Part shown: positions 43,789 through 52,450 of the stretch, piece by piece
Numbering within the stretch: position 1 is the first letter of the stretch
Layout: each line of letters starts with the position of its first letter
DNA from: Poriferisodalis sp965237655
GTDB taxonomy: Bacteria; Actinomycetota; Acidimicrobiia; Acidimicrobiales; Poriferisodalaceae
NCBI RefSeq assembly: GCF_965237655.1
Contig: NZ_CBDEGB010000002.1
Location: 930,001-994,000, forward strand
Reading direction: 5' to 3'
Length of the DNA stretch: 64,000 nt
Program-made: the position numbers and the translations under genes
Notes under the pieces: model-generated
Told to the model about the DNA's origin: nothing
Database searches by the model: none
What the model saw: only the letters and a program-made list of their open reading frames with translations

Positions 43789-45507
43789 GTGACACATCTA
43801 CGCAAATCCAAGATGAGGCCGTTGTGGTTGCTGCTAAGTGCATTCGTTTTGGTCGCGGCGGCCTGTGGTGACGATAACGGCGGCGGTGCCGACGAGCCCG
43901 CAGCCGACGAGCCCGCAGCCGACGAGCCCGCAGCCGACGAGCCCGCAGCCGACGAGCCCGCAGCCGACGAGCCTGCAGCCGACGAGCCCGCAGCCGACGA
44001 GCCTGCAGCCGACGAGCCTGCAGCCGACGAGGCCGCAGCCGACGAGCCCGCAGCAGAGGGCGGCGAGCTGATCATCGCGCTCACGACGCAGCCCAACGCG
44101 ATCGACGGCGCGAACGCGGCCGAACGCAACGCAGGCAATGTGGCCAACCAGATATTCGATCCGTTGGTGTGGATCAATGACGACTTGGAGTTCGAGCCAG
44201 CTCTCGCCGAGTCGTGGACAGTATCTGACGACGGTCTAACGTACACTTTCAAATTACGTGAGGACGTGGTGTTCCATAACGGCGAACCGTTCAACGCGGA
44301 CGCCGTAGTATTCTCGTGGGAGGTACAAAGGACCCCGGACAATCAGTACTTCAACTACTACCAACGAGCGTCCGAGGTTAACAAGATCGACGAATTCACT
44401 GTCGAACTCGTCGCACCGGAATCCAATGCACTATTCCTCGGTCTCACGGCTGGTATATGGTTCTTTGTTCCTCCTGAATACTACGCTGAGGTCGGGCTCA
44501 CGGGGTTCGGCCAAGCGCCGGTAGGCACCGGTCCGTTCATGCTGACCGAGTGGGTCCAAGGTGACCGCATCGTGTTGGACCGGAATCCGAACTACTGGCG
44601 TGAGGGCTTCCCCAAACTTGACCGGCTCATATTCCGGCCGATCACCGAGTCCTCCACCCGGGCCTCAGCGATCCAGACGGGCGAGGTCGACATCGTGAGC
44701 CGCCTCAGCCCCGACGAAGCTGCATCGCTAGAGGGCATCGACGGGGTCAACGTCATCGAGTACCCAACCAACCGCGTGTACTACATCGCGTTCAACAACC
44801 TCACCACTGGTGTGGGCGAACCAACCGAAGATCCCCGCGTGCGCCAGGCCCTCAACTATGCGGTCGACGTCCAAGGCATCATCGGCGCTCTGTTCAACGG
44901 CAAGGGCAGCCAAGCCACCGGGATGATGACGCGGGCCGACTTCGGTTACAACGACGAGCTCATACCGTATCCCTACGACCCTGATCGGGCGCGGGAGCTG
45001 TTGGCCGAAGCCGGGTTCGCCGATGGGTTCGACATTGGATTCGCGTGCCCGTCGGCTGCCTACACCAACTTCGAGCAGGTGTGCGAAGCCGTCGCGGCCC
45101 AACTCGGCGAGGTCGGAGTCAATGCGTCATTTGAGATCATCGAGTCCGGGGCCTACTGGGACCTGGAGGCGGATAAGCAGCTACCGCCGCTATTCGGCGA
45201 TAGCTGGTCGAACGCCAATCCTGAGGGATGGGACCGCCTGCAGGGGGCCATGGGCGGCAACGCTGCAAGCTTCTCAGCATGGTCTGACCCCGTGGTTGAC
45301 GATCTCCTCGTTCAGATACTCGCGACCCCCGACGACGACGAGCGTGCGGATCTGTACCGACAGCTGCAACAGCGGATGTACGATGACCCGCCATTCATCT
45401 ATCTCTACGTGCCGTTTTCATTCGAAGCAACCAGCGATCGAGTCTCCAACTACAAGCCGCGCTCGGCCGAGGAATATTGGCTCTGGGACCTAGCGGTGGC
45501 TCGCTGA
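43789..45507 (+). CDS. Peptide/nickel-type ABC transporter substrate-binding lipoprotein
   Basis: This 572-aa solute-binding protein of family 5 (DppA/OppA class) captures its ligand outside the membrane. GTG 43789 follows aagggaga. A lipoprotein signal (LWLLLSAFVLVAAAC) ends in the lipobox Cys, followed by GDDNGGG and a flexible acidic linker of 11 ADEPA-type units. The domain proper starts at GGELIIALTTQPNAID and contains the family block LAESWTVSDDGLTYTFKLREDVVFHNG. It heads the operon with two permeases and two ATPases. Ligand specificity (oligopeptide, dipeptide or other) cannot be told. Confidence 0.93.
   Translation: MTHLRKSKMRPLWLLLSAFVLVAAACGDDNGGGADEPAADEPAADEPAADEPAADEPAADEPAADEPAADEPAADEPAADEAAADEPAAEGGELIIALTTQPNAIDGANAAERNAGNVANQIFDPLVWINDDLEFEPALAESWTVSDDGLTYTFKLREDVVFHNGEPFNADAVVFSWEVQRTPDNQYFNYYQRASEVNKIDEFTVELVAPESNALFLGLTAGIWFFVPPEYYAEVGLTGFGQAPVGTGPFMLTEWVQGDRIVLDRNPNYWREGFPKLDRLIFRPITESSTRASAIQTGEVDIVSRLSPDEAASLEGIDGVNVIEYPTNRVYYIAFNNLTTGVGEPTEDPRVRQALNYAVDVQGIIGALFNGKGSQATGMMTRADFGYNDELIPYPYDPDRARELLAEAGFADGFDIGFACPSAAYTNFEQVCEAVAAQLGEVGVNASFEIIESGAYWDLEADKQLPPLFGDSWSNANPEGWDRLQGAMGGNAASFSAWSDPVVDDLLVQILATPDDDERADLYRQLQQRMYDDPPFIYLYVPFSFEATSDRVSNYKPRSAEEYWLWDLAVAR
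43888..44052 (+). repeat. Eleven 15-bp tandem repeats encoding ADEPA
   Basis: Units of gccgacgagcccgca (ccc varies to cct, one unit has gcc) repeat 11 times within the lipoprotein linker. The 15-bp period keeps the frame, so slippage would change only linker length. Confidence 0.95.
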
Positions 45508-45538
45508 CAAACGCTGGCTCGTAAGCCAATGGTCGACT

Positions 45539-45569
45539 GGTGGGCCGAGGTACTACACCTCGGCCCACC
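45539..45569 (+). terminator. Hairpin between binding protein and permease genes
   Basis: ggtgggccgaggt at 45539-45551 pairs perfectly with 45557-45569 around a 5-base loop. There is no T-run. Placed between the binding-protein gene and the rest of the operon, it probably acts as a partial terminator or mRNA stabiliser that keeps the binding protein in excess. Confidence 0.65.
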
Positions 45570-45608
45570 GGTAATTAATGCAAGGAGAGCGAGCAGAACG
45601 GAGAGTCG

Positions 45609-46643
45609 GTGACGAGGTACTTGGTTGGGCGCATAGGTCAGTCGCTACTGCTCGTGCTCGGCGTGATGGTCATCGTCTTTGCGATGCTGCGGGTGTCAGG
45701 GGACCCGACCAACCTGCTCGTTCCCAGGGAGGCAACCCAGGAGCAAAGAGAAGCGGCACGAGAGGCGCACGGCTTGGACAAGACCGTTGCCGAACAGTTT
45801 GTCAGCTTCGTGGGCGATTCGGCCCGTCTCAACTTCGGTAATTCTCTTCGGTACAAGATTCCGGTTCGAGAAGTGATCTTCGACCGTATGCCAGCGACGA
45901 TCGAGCTTGGCATCGCGGCGATGGCCTTCGCGGTCGCAGTCGGAGTACCGCTCGGGATCTTGGCGGGCGTCAAGGCGGGCGGCCGCTGGGATGGTGCGGC
46001 GCGCGGGTTCGGCCTGCTCGGCCAGACGATCCCGAATTTCTGGCTGTCCTTGGTCTTCATTGTGGTGTTCGCGGTCAAGTTAGGGTGGTTCCCGTCGTTC
46101 GGGCGCAGCACGACTTCGATGTGGTTCCTCACCATTCCTGACAGTTCGATAGTCTTGCCGGCGGTTGCTCTCGGCTTGTTTCCAATGGCTCAGCTTCTGC
46201 GGTTCACGCGATCGTCGGTGCTGGAGATCGTCAATGAGGAGTACGTGCGCATCGCTCGCAGTAAGGGCCTCAGAGCGCCAGTCATCTACGGTCGATACAT
46301 ATTGCGCAACGCGCTCATTCCACTCATCAGCGTAATGAGCCTGCAGATCGGGGCGCTGCTGGGTGGATCGTTGTACATCGAAGCTGTCTTTGCCTGGCCG
46401 GGCGCCGGAGGGTTGTTGGCCGAAGCGGTGAGCAATCGTGACTTCCAGCTCGTGCAGGGAATAGCGTTCTTCGGCGCGCTCATCGTTATCCTCTTCTCGC
46501 TTCTTGCTGACGTGCTGTACACAGTCGCCGACCCGCGGATCAGAGTGGGGACGTTGCGCCAGACGCGGACCCCTCGGCCTAGATCATCTGCGGACGGTGC
46601 GTCGGCGACGATACCGAAGCCACACGGAGAGGGGATCACATGA
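45609..46643 (+). CDS. ABC transporter permease, DppB type
   Basis: This 344-aa inner-membrane protein forms one half of the transport channel. It has six predicted helices, starting with LLLVLGVMVIVFAML, and the N-terminal domain typical of DppB/OppB. The EAA loop contacting the ATPase reads EYVRIARSKGLRAPVIYGRYILRNALIPL. GTG 45609 lies about 8 bases after aaggagag. Its stop overlaps the next permease start (ATGA, 46640-46643). Confidence 0.92.
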   Translation: MTRYLVGRIGQSLLLVLGVMVIVFAMLRVSGDPTNLLVPREATQEQREAAREAHGLDKTVAEQFVSFVGDSARLNFGNSLRYKIPVREVIFDRMPATIELGIAAMAFAVAVGVPLGILAGVKAGGRWDGAARGFGLLGQTIPNFWLSLVFIVVFAVKLGWFPSFGRSTTSMWFLTIPDSSIVLPAVALGLFPMAQLLRFTRSSVLEIVNEEYVRIARSKGLRAPVIYGRYILRNALIPLISVMSLQIGALLGGSLYIEAVFAWPGAGGLLAEAVSNRDFQLVQGIAFFGALIVILFSLLADVLYTVADPRIRVGTLRQTRTPRPRSSADGASATIPKPHGEGIT

Positions 46644-47599
46644 CTGATCATGCTGCTCCCAGTGGCGCCGATTTCCATGCTGGCGAGACTGAAGCCGGCC
46701 ATGAAATCGACATCGAAAGGGATTTGCGGTTCCGGGCTCGGATTCGTGAGGCCCTGCGGCTGCTTCGCCGGTCCAAGGGCGGCATGTTCGGTGCCTTCGT
46801 ATTCGTCATGTTGCTCATCCTCGCGACGTTCGCTCCATGGATCGCTCCTCACGATCCTCTCCAGCAGACACTGAGTGATGCCAATACTCCGCCGTTTTGG
46901 TCCGATGGGGGCTCCAATGACTACCTGATCGGCACCGACACCTTGGGACGCGACATGCTCAGTCGCATCATCTTCGGAACCCGAGTCTCGCTTGGTGTGG
47001 CTCTCGGTGGCGTCGGAATCGCCATCATTCTGGGAATGGCAATCGGTCTGATCGCCGGCTACCGGGGCGGCAAGATCGACGCCATCATCGTCGGTTTCAT
47101 CAACCTGATCCTGTCGCTGCCCTACCTGTTGTTCGTGGTGTTCTTTGCCGCGGTCGTCGGGCGAAGCCTCATCAACGTGATTCTCATCTTCGGCTTCACG
47201 TCGATTCCCGTGTTTGCCCGTGTGACGCGGGGCGAGGTCTTGAAGCTACGGGAGAGCATGTTCATAGAGGCAGCAAGAAATGTCGGAGTACCGGAGGGCC
47301 AGATCCTGCGGCTGCACCTGTTGCCCAACCTCATCGGCCCACTGGCCACGCTGGCCACGTTCGAGATGTCGGCCATGATCCTCTACGAGGCCGGCCTCGG
47401 ATTCCTCGGTCTTTCGGTGCCGCCTAGCACTCCGAGTTGGGGCAACATGATCAACGCCGGCCGAGGCGTGCTCACGATTCGGCCGTGGATCTCGCTCACA
47501 CCGGGGGTTGCCATCGTCTTTGCCGGGCTCGGGCTCAACTTGCTCGGCGATTGGTTGCGCGACGTGCTCGATCCTCGATCTCAGCGAGTGAAGCAATGA
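46640..47599 (+). CDS. ABC transporter permease, DppC type
   Basis: The second channel half, 319 aa, has a cytoplasmic N-terminus of about 45 residues. A first helix (GAFVFVMLLILATFAPWI) follows, then the DppC hallmark HDPLQQTL...LIGTDTLGRDMLSRIIFGTRVSL read in parts, and an EAA loop FIEAARNVGVPEGQILRLHLLPNL. ATG 46640 overlaps the upstream stop, and its own stop overlaps the ATPase start (ATGA, 47596-47599). Continuous overlaps indicate strict translational coupling. Confidence 0.93.
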   Translation: MTDHAAPSGADFHAGETEAGHEIDIERDLRFRARIREALRLLRRSKGGMFGAFVFVMLLILATFAPWIAPHDPLQQTLSDANTPPFWSDGGSNDYLIGTDTLGRDMLSRIIFGTRVSLGVALGGVGIAIILGMAIGLIAGYRGGKIDAIIVGFINLILSLPYLLFVVFFAAVVGRSLINVILIFGFTSIPVFARVTRGEVLKLRESMFIEAARNVGVPEGQILRLHLLPNLIGPLATLATFEMSAMILYEAGLGFLGLSVPPSTPSWGNMINAGRGVLTIRPWISLTPGVAIVFAGLGLNLLGDWLRDVLDPRSQRVKQ

Positions 47600-48603
47600 A
47601 CGCGCCAGCACTGATCGACGTGAAGAACCTTGAGGTCCGGTTCGACATCCCGGAAGGCACTGTGCATGCGGTGAACGGCGTGACTTTCTCCGTCGCCAGA
47701 GGTGAGACTCTGGCCATCGTGGGCGAGAGCGGAAGCGGGAAATCCGTGACGATGCTCGCCCTGCTGCGGCTACTCGCCGAGCCCCCGGCACGAATATCCA
47801 ACGGCACAGCGACGCTCGAGACGAGCGACGGAACGGTCGGCCTCCTTCAAGAGTCTCAGCGCCGGCTGCGACGGGTTCGAGGGGCCGAGATCGGGTTCGT
47901 TGCCCAGGATCCCATGAGTTCCCTCAATCCAACGATGCGAATCTCCACCCAGCTCATCGATGTGATCCGCACCCATCTCGGTCTGTCGAGGCGACAGGCT
48001 CGCAACCGCGCCATCCATCTGCTGGAGAGAGTCGGGATACCCGACGCCCCGGGCCGCATCGATGCCTATCCTCACGAGTTCTCGGGAGGCATGCGACAGC
48101 GTGTCATGATCGCTATCGCAGTGGCATGCAACCCCCAGCTAGTGATCGCCGATGAGCCAACCACGGCACTCGACGTGACGGTCCAGGCCCAGATCGTGGA
48201 GCTTATGCACGACCTACGTGAAGAGCTCGGGCTGGCCTTGATCTGGATCACCCACGACCTCGGCGTGGTTGCCGGTTTGGCCGACCGGGTAGCAGTCATG
48301 TATGCCGGCAAGCTCGTAGAGATCTCCGATGTGGGCAGCCTGTACACGCGGCCACTACACCCGTACACCATCGGGCTCCTAGACGCTCTGCCCAAGATGG
48401 GCGACCGAGCCGACCGGTTGACCAGCATCCCCGGTCTGCCGCCCGATCTAGCTGAAGAGCCGACTCGTTGCCCGTTCGCGGATCGCTGCCCCCATGTGTT
48501 CGACCGCTGCAGAAGCGAGGTGCCGGCACTGATCGAGCCGGTCCATGGCCGATACGTCGCGTGCTTCTACGACATCGAGGCGGGGACGCCACGACATGGC
48601 TAG
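47596..48603 (+). CDS. ABC transporter ATPase, DppD type
   Basis: This 335-aa nucleotide-binding subunit has Walker A GESGSGKS, Q-loop FVAQDPMSSLNPTM, signature EFSGGMRQRV, Walker B LVIADEPTTALD and switch His in WITHDLGV. The C-terminal oligopeptide-type extension has a cysteine motif (RCPFADRCPHVFDRC, with a later Cys), which binds an iron-sulfur cluster in some homologues. ATG 47596 in the ATGA overlap is chosen over longer frames. Confidence 0.94.
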   Translation: MNAPALIDVKNLEVRFDIPEGTVHAVNGVTFSVARGETLAIVGESGSGKSVTMLALLRLLAEPPARISNGTATLETSDGTVGLLQESQRRLRRVRGAEIGFVAQDPMSSLNPTMRISTQLIDVIRTHLGLSRRQARNRAIHLLERVGIPDAPGRIDAYPHEFSGGMRQRVMIAIAVACNPQLVIADEPTTALDVTVQAQIVELMHDLREELGLALIWITHDLGVVAGLADRVAVMYAGKLVEISDVGSLYTRPLHPYTIGLLDALPKMGDRADRLTSIPGLPPDLAEEPTRCPFADRCPHVFDRCRSEVPALIEPVHGRYVACFYDIEAGTPRHG

Positions 48604-49759
48604 GCGCGGCTCGGCTGAGGTGGACCGGCCCGTCGCCAAGACGGCGGCGCCAGCCACGGCCAGGGACTCTGCTGAGCCCGTGCTCAGGGTCGTGAACATG
48701 CGAAAGTACTTCCCGGGAAAGTCGAGCGACAAGCCGCTAAAGGCGGTCGATGGCGTGAGCTTCGAGATCTTCGCCGGCGAGACGCTCGGGCTGGTCGGCG
48801 AGAGCGGGTGCGGCAAGTCCACCACCGCACGGGCCGTGCTCCAGCTCCACCGCCCTTCTTCCGGGCAGGTCTGGCTGGACGACATCGAGCTAACAAGCCT
48901 CGGCGAAAAGGAGCTGCGCAAGCTCCGACCGCGGATGCAGATGATCTTCCAGGACTCGTATGCGTCGCTCAATCCCCGGCATACTGTCGGCCGAATCATC
49001 GGCGAGTCGATGAGGGTCCACACGGAGATGACAACGCAACAGGTCAGCGACCGGGTGGTTGAGCTTCTCGACTTGGTCGGCCTGCGTGCTGCCCACCGCA
49101 CCCGCTACCCCCACGAGTTCTCCGGTGGTCAGCGCCAGCGCATCAACATCGCCCGGGCGCTCGGCCTCAGCCCCGACCTGATCGTATGCGACGAGCCCAT
49201 CTCCGCGCTCGATGTGTCGATCCAGGCGCAGACGATCAACCTCTTCGCTGATCTTCAAGACGAGTTCGGAATCGCCTACCTGTTCGTGGCCCACGACCTC
49301 TCGATGGTGGAGCACATCTCCGACCGAGTCGCGGTGATGTATCTCGGACACATCGTCGAACTCGCCCAGACCGAGACTCTGTTCGAGGCGACGCTTCACC
49401 CGTACACGCAGGCCTTGCTGTCGGCAGTTCCGATACCAGATCCCGTGGCCGAGGCCAGTCGGACCCGTGTTTCTCTCGTCGGAGAGGTTCCGAGTCCTGC
49501 GGCACCACCACCCGGTTGTGTGTTCTCGACCCGCTGCCCTTTGGTTGTCGACCGCTGTCGTGCTGAGGTGCCCGAGTTGCGTGAGATCACCCCCAACCAC
49601 TGGGTTGCGTGTCATCTCGCTGATGGGAAAGGTTCGTCGATCGTCGGCGAGTCTCGAGGAAGATTGGCGGGTCACGACGGCGACCTCACCGCGTCGCCCA
49701 CAGCCCAGAGCCATCACCTGACCCTTCCAGCGCAGTCCACTTTCCCAACGGACCCTTGA
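48596..49759 (+). CDS. ABC transporter ATPase, DppF type
   Basis: The second nucleotide-binding subunit, 387 aa, has Walker A GESGCGKS, Q-loop MIFQDSYASLNPRH, signature EFSGGQRQRI, Walker B LIVCDEPISALD and switch His in FVAHDLSM. It has the same C-terminal Cys motif (GCVFSTRCPLVVDRC). The first 25 residues and the last 50 or so are extra and low in complexity. ATG 48596 overlaps the upstream gene by eight bases. The stop overlaps the next ATG by one base. Confidence 0.93.
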   Translation: MARRGSAEVDRPVAKTAAPATARDSAEPVLRVVNMRKYFPGKSSDKPLKAVDGVSFEIFAGETLGLVGESGCGKSTTARAVLQLHRPSSGQVWLDDIELTSLGEKELRKLRPRMQMIFQDSYASLNPRHTVGRIIGESMRVHTEMTTQQVSDRVVELLDLVGLRAAHRTRYPHEFSGGQRQRINIARALGLSPDLIVCDEPISALDVSIQAQTINLFADLQDEFGIAYLFVAHDLSMVEHISDRVAVMYLGHIVELAQTETLFEATLHPYTQALLSAVPIPDPVAEASRTRVSLVGEVPSPAAPPPGCVFSTRCPLVVDRCRAEVPELREITPNHWVACHLADGKGSSIVGESRGRLAGHDGDLTASPTAQSHHLTLPAQSTFPTDP

Positions 49760-50622
49760 TGAGGTTCGTGTCGTACAACATCCAGTACTCAAAGGGCAAG
49801 GACGGTTGCTACGACCTCGAGAGGATCGCCGACGCGGTACGTAGCGCCGACGTGATCGCACTACAGGAAGTCGTACGCAATGTCGAGGCGCTTCCTGACA
49901 AGGATCAACCAGCCCGGATAGGCGAGCTGCTCGCTCAGCATCACTGGGTATACGGACCCAATGTCGATCTTGACGCGAACTCGAGAACTCCCGATGGGTC
50001 AATCGAGCATCGTCGACTTCAGTTCGGCAATATGGTCCTTTCCCGCTGGCCGATCCTCTCGTGTCGGAACCTGCTCTTGCCGAGAGTACGGGTCATCGAT
50101 GCCCATGGCGAACAGTCTGGCGCGCTCGAAGCAATCATAGATGCTCCGTCTGGGCCTCTTCGGTGCTACTCAGTCCATCTCAATCCTGTCAACTCCCGGC
50201 TGCGGAGAACAGAGATCGAGTATCTGCTGCCGCTCATGTTTGGGGTCCCCTTCAATGGGGCGTCAGTCACCGGAATCGAATGGATGGGCATCGGCGAGAG
50301 CCCTGCGCCAACCGAGTTCGTGGTGATGGGCGACTTCAACCTGACTCCAACGCCAACCGAGTATCCACTCATCGTCGGCGAGGCTGACTACTACTACGGC
50401 CATACTCTCGCCGGTGACCGGCTCGTGGACACATGGACTGCGGCCGGCAACTCCCTCGACGAGGGAATCACCTGGTACGACGAGAGTCGAGGATTCGCGG
50501 TCGGTTTGAGGCTCGACTACGGATTCGTGACGCCGGGCCTAGCATCAAGGGTCGAGTCAGCGTGGATCGACGTCGACGCGGTCGGGTCGGACCACCAGCC
50601 AACGTGGTTCAAGCTCAACTAG
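49759..50622 (+). CDS. Endonuclease/exonuclease/phosphatase-fold hydrolase
   Basis: This 287-aa metal-dependent hydrolase has the EEP signatures in order: VSYNIQYSKGKDG, ALQEVVRNV (metal-binding Glu), SVHLNPVNS, VVMGDFNLTPTP (Asp/Asn), and the final VGSDHQPTW (catalytic His). Family members cleave phosphodiesters in nucleic acids, inositol phosphates or sphingomyelin. It has no signal peptide, so it acts in the cytoplasm. ATG 49759 overlaps the DppF stop by one base (TGATG), so it belongs to the transporter operon. This suggests that it processes the imported compound. The 3' end meets an rve transposase remnant. Confidence 0.88.
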   Translation: MRFVSYNIQYSKGKDGCYDLERIADAVRSADVIALQEVVRNVEALPDKDQPARIGELLAQHHWVYGPNVDLDANSRTPDGSIEHRRLQFGNMVLSRWPILSCRNLLLPRVRVIDAHGEQSGALEAIIDAPSGPLRCYSVHLNPVNSRLRRTEIEYLLPLMFGVPFNGASVTGIEWMGIGESPAPTEFVVMGDFNLTPTPTEYPLIVGEADYYYGHTLAGDRLVDTWTAAGNSLDEGITWYDESRGFAVGLRLDYGFVTPGLASRVESAWIDVDAVGSDHQPTWFKLN

Positions 50623-50990
50623 GTCTGTCCCTGTGGGTGCCGATCCAGCGTTCGGTGAACGCGTTCGCCACGGGGGTGCGTACAGGTGTCTTGAGGATCT
50701 TCATACGTTCGGTTCTGAAGATCTCGTCGAAGGCGTCGATGAACTGGTTGCCGCGGTCGCGCACGAGCGCACGCGTCCCAGCGAGTCCGTCGGCATAGCG
50801 CAGGAACAGGTTCCGCGCCGCTTGGGTGGCCCGCACGCCGGTGGGGTGGTCCGTGATCCCTGCGAAGTACACGGTCCGGGTAGGGATGTCGATGAAGAAC
50901 AGCAGGTAGAACCTGCACAGCGTGACGATGTCGATGGTGGCGAAGTCGCAGGCGCTCCGAGTGCGACCGTGGACCCGGTCGAGCGGAATC
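50615..50990 (-). pseudogene. Remnant of an rve-type (IS481-like) transposase
   Basis: The minus strand encodes an integrase-core fragment. The first acid lies in ACDFATIDIVTLCRFYLLFF, followed by IDIPTRTVYFAGITDHPTG. The second acid is in LVRDRGNQFIDAF, and the third in VANAFTERWIGTHR. The N-terminal helix-turn-helix part and the C-terminal end are missing. The upstream border is the repeat at 50992. The last codons run up to the end of the EEP gene. The fragment cannot make an active enzyme. Confidence 0.72.
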
Positions 50991-50991
50991 C

Positions 50992-51103
50992 AAATGTGGA
51001 GTACCCCCCATTTGAAATGTGGAGCCCACCTGTATCGGCACTCCCGGGCGTGCAAGACCGTAGGTCAGCGCACATGAAGTGCTAACTCGCCATGAAGCCA
51101 CGC
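50992..51103 (+). repeat. Left-half copy of the mosaic repeat at 42049
   Basis: aaatgtggagtacccccc, attt and aaatgtggagcc match 42049-42083 except for one base. The match continues in blocks (aggtcag, gctaactcgc, aagccacgc) to 51103 and then stops. It borders the rve remnant, so it is probably an end of that element. Confidence 0.7.
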
Positions 51104-51181
51104 CGCAAGCGCCGGGCACTCGTTTCGAATTCGCTCTGGCTCTGAAATGGGCTGGCTTTGCGTGTCAGACTTCGCTGCGCA

Positions 51182-52384
51182 ATGGCGGAATCGGGTGCGA
51201 ACGGCGCTGATCAGCGGCCCTTGGAGGGCATCCGGGTGTTGGACTTCACCCGCGTCGTGGCCGGGCCGCTCGCAACGCGGATGATGGCCGATCTGGGAGC
51301 CGAGGTCATCAAGATCGAACCGGTCGACGGTGATCTGTGCCGGACGTTCCCGCCGTATGTCGAGGACGGCCTCAACCCGTACTTTTGCCAGCAGAACGCC
51401 GGCAAGCGGTTCTGCTCAGTGGACTTGCGCGCACCGGGAGCCAGCGAGCTCGTGCGGGAATTGGTGAGCCACTGCGATGTGGTCGTGGAGAACTACCGAC
51501 CAGGTGTCATGGCCAAGTTCGGCCTCGGTCCGGACGAGTTGTGCGCAACGCACCCGGCGCTCGTGTACTGCTCGGTGACCGGATTCGGCCAGACCGGTCC
51601 TTGGGCCGAACGGCGTGCCTACGCGCCCGTCGGTCATATGGAGTCGGGCTTCATCGAGTACAGCATGCGCAAGACAGCCGCCGCAGCTGAGAACCCGGCG
51701 CTGGTGGTGGGCGACATCGTGACCGCTATGTCCGCCGCGAGCACTATCAACGCGATGCTGCTCAAAGCAGCGCGGAGCGGCCGGGGCGGGCACATCGATG
51801 TCTGCATGGTCGAGGCGATGGTGTACATCCAGGAATGGTCCGCCCTCGAGCTGGCGGGCGGCTGGGACGGACCAAATGCCGGCAGCGGTCACGAGTGCCC
51901 GATCCTGGTCCTGCCCGACGGTCGGGTGTGGGCCATCGCCGGCAACCCGGCGGCGTGGTTCGACGACACGATGGCCGTGATGGGCAGGCCCGATCTGGCT
52001 GACGACCCCCGTTTCGCGACACCGGAAGCTCGCATGGAGAACCGGTATGAGCTCTACGCGGAAATGACCCAATGGGCTGCCGGTTTCGCTGACTTGGACG
52101 AGTTCCGGCGCGTTCTCGAGGACGGCACAGCGTTCAGCGTGGCCGAAATGCGTTCGATCACCGAGTTGGCGGCAACGGACTGGGCGGCCGATCGAGGACT
52201 GCTGGCACAGACCAGTGCCGGCTACGCCGTGCCTGCGCGGCCGGCATTGGGCCACGGGATCGGCACCAATGGACACGTCGCGAGGCGCGGTGCCGACAAC
52301 CGCGAGGCGATCGGCGGGCTGCTCGGGCTGGACGACACCCGGCTCGACGAGCTCGAGGCCGCCGGGGTGCTGGTCACGGACTGA
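51182..52384 (+). CDS. CaiB/BaiF-family CoA transferase
   Basis: This 400-aa class III CoA-transferase-like protein has GIRVLDFTRVVAGPLATRMMADLGAEVIKIE at the N-terminus (read in parts), a typical CoA-binding block, then LNPYFCQQNAGKR and VVVENYRPGVMAKFGLG. Class III enzymes move CoA between carboxylic acids through an aspartyl intermediate. At the place of the catalytic Asp (usually Y-D-x-x-x-Q-A) this protein has RAYAPVGHMESG, with Ala, as in some actinobacterial paralogues. The reaction may therefore differ. ATG 51182 is used because the domain starts soon after it; GTG or ATG codons upstream are less likely. Confidence 0.85.
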   Translation: MAESGANGADQRPLEGIRVLDFTRVVAGPLATRMMADLGAEVIKIEPVDGDLCRTFPPYVEDGLNPYFCQQNAGKRFCSVDLRAPGASELVRELVSHCDVVVENYRPGVMAKFGLGPDELCATHPALVYCSVTGFGQTGPWAERRAYAPVGHMESGFIEYSMRKTAAAAENPALVVGDIVTAMSAASTINAMLLKAARSGRGGHIDVCMVEAMVYIQEWSALELAGGWDGPNAGSGHECPILVLPDGRVWAIAGNPAAWFDDTMAVMGRPDLADDPRFATPEARMENRYELYAEMTQWAAGFADLDEFRRVLEDGTAFSVAEMRSITELAATDWAADRGLLAQTSAGYAVPARPALGHGIGTNGHVARRGADNREAIGGLLGLDDTRLDELEAAGVLVTD

Positions 52385-52450
52385 GCCAACCCATCGAGTG
52401 TCAAGCCGACGAGGATCGAGCCATCGTGCCGTCTCGCGTAGCTTGAGCCC

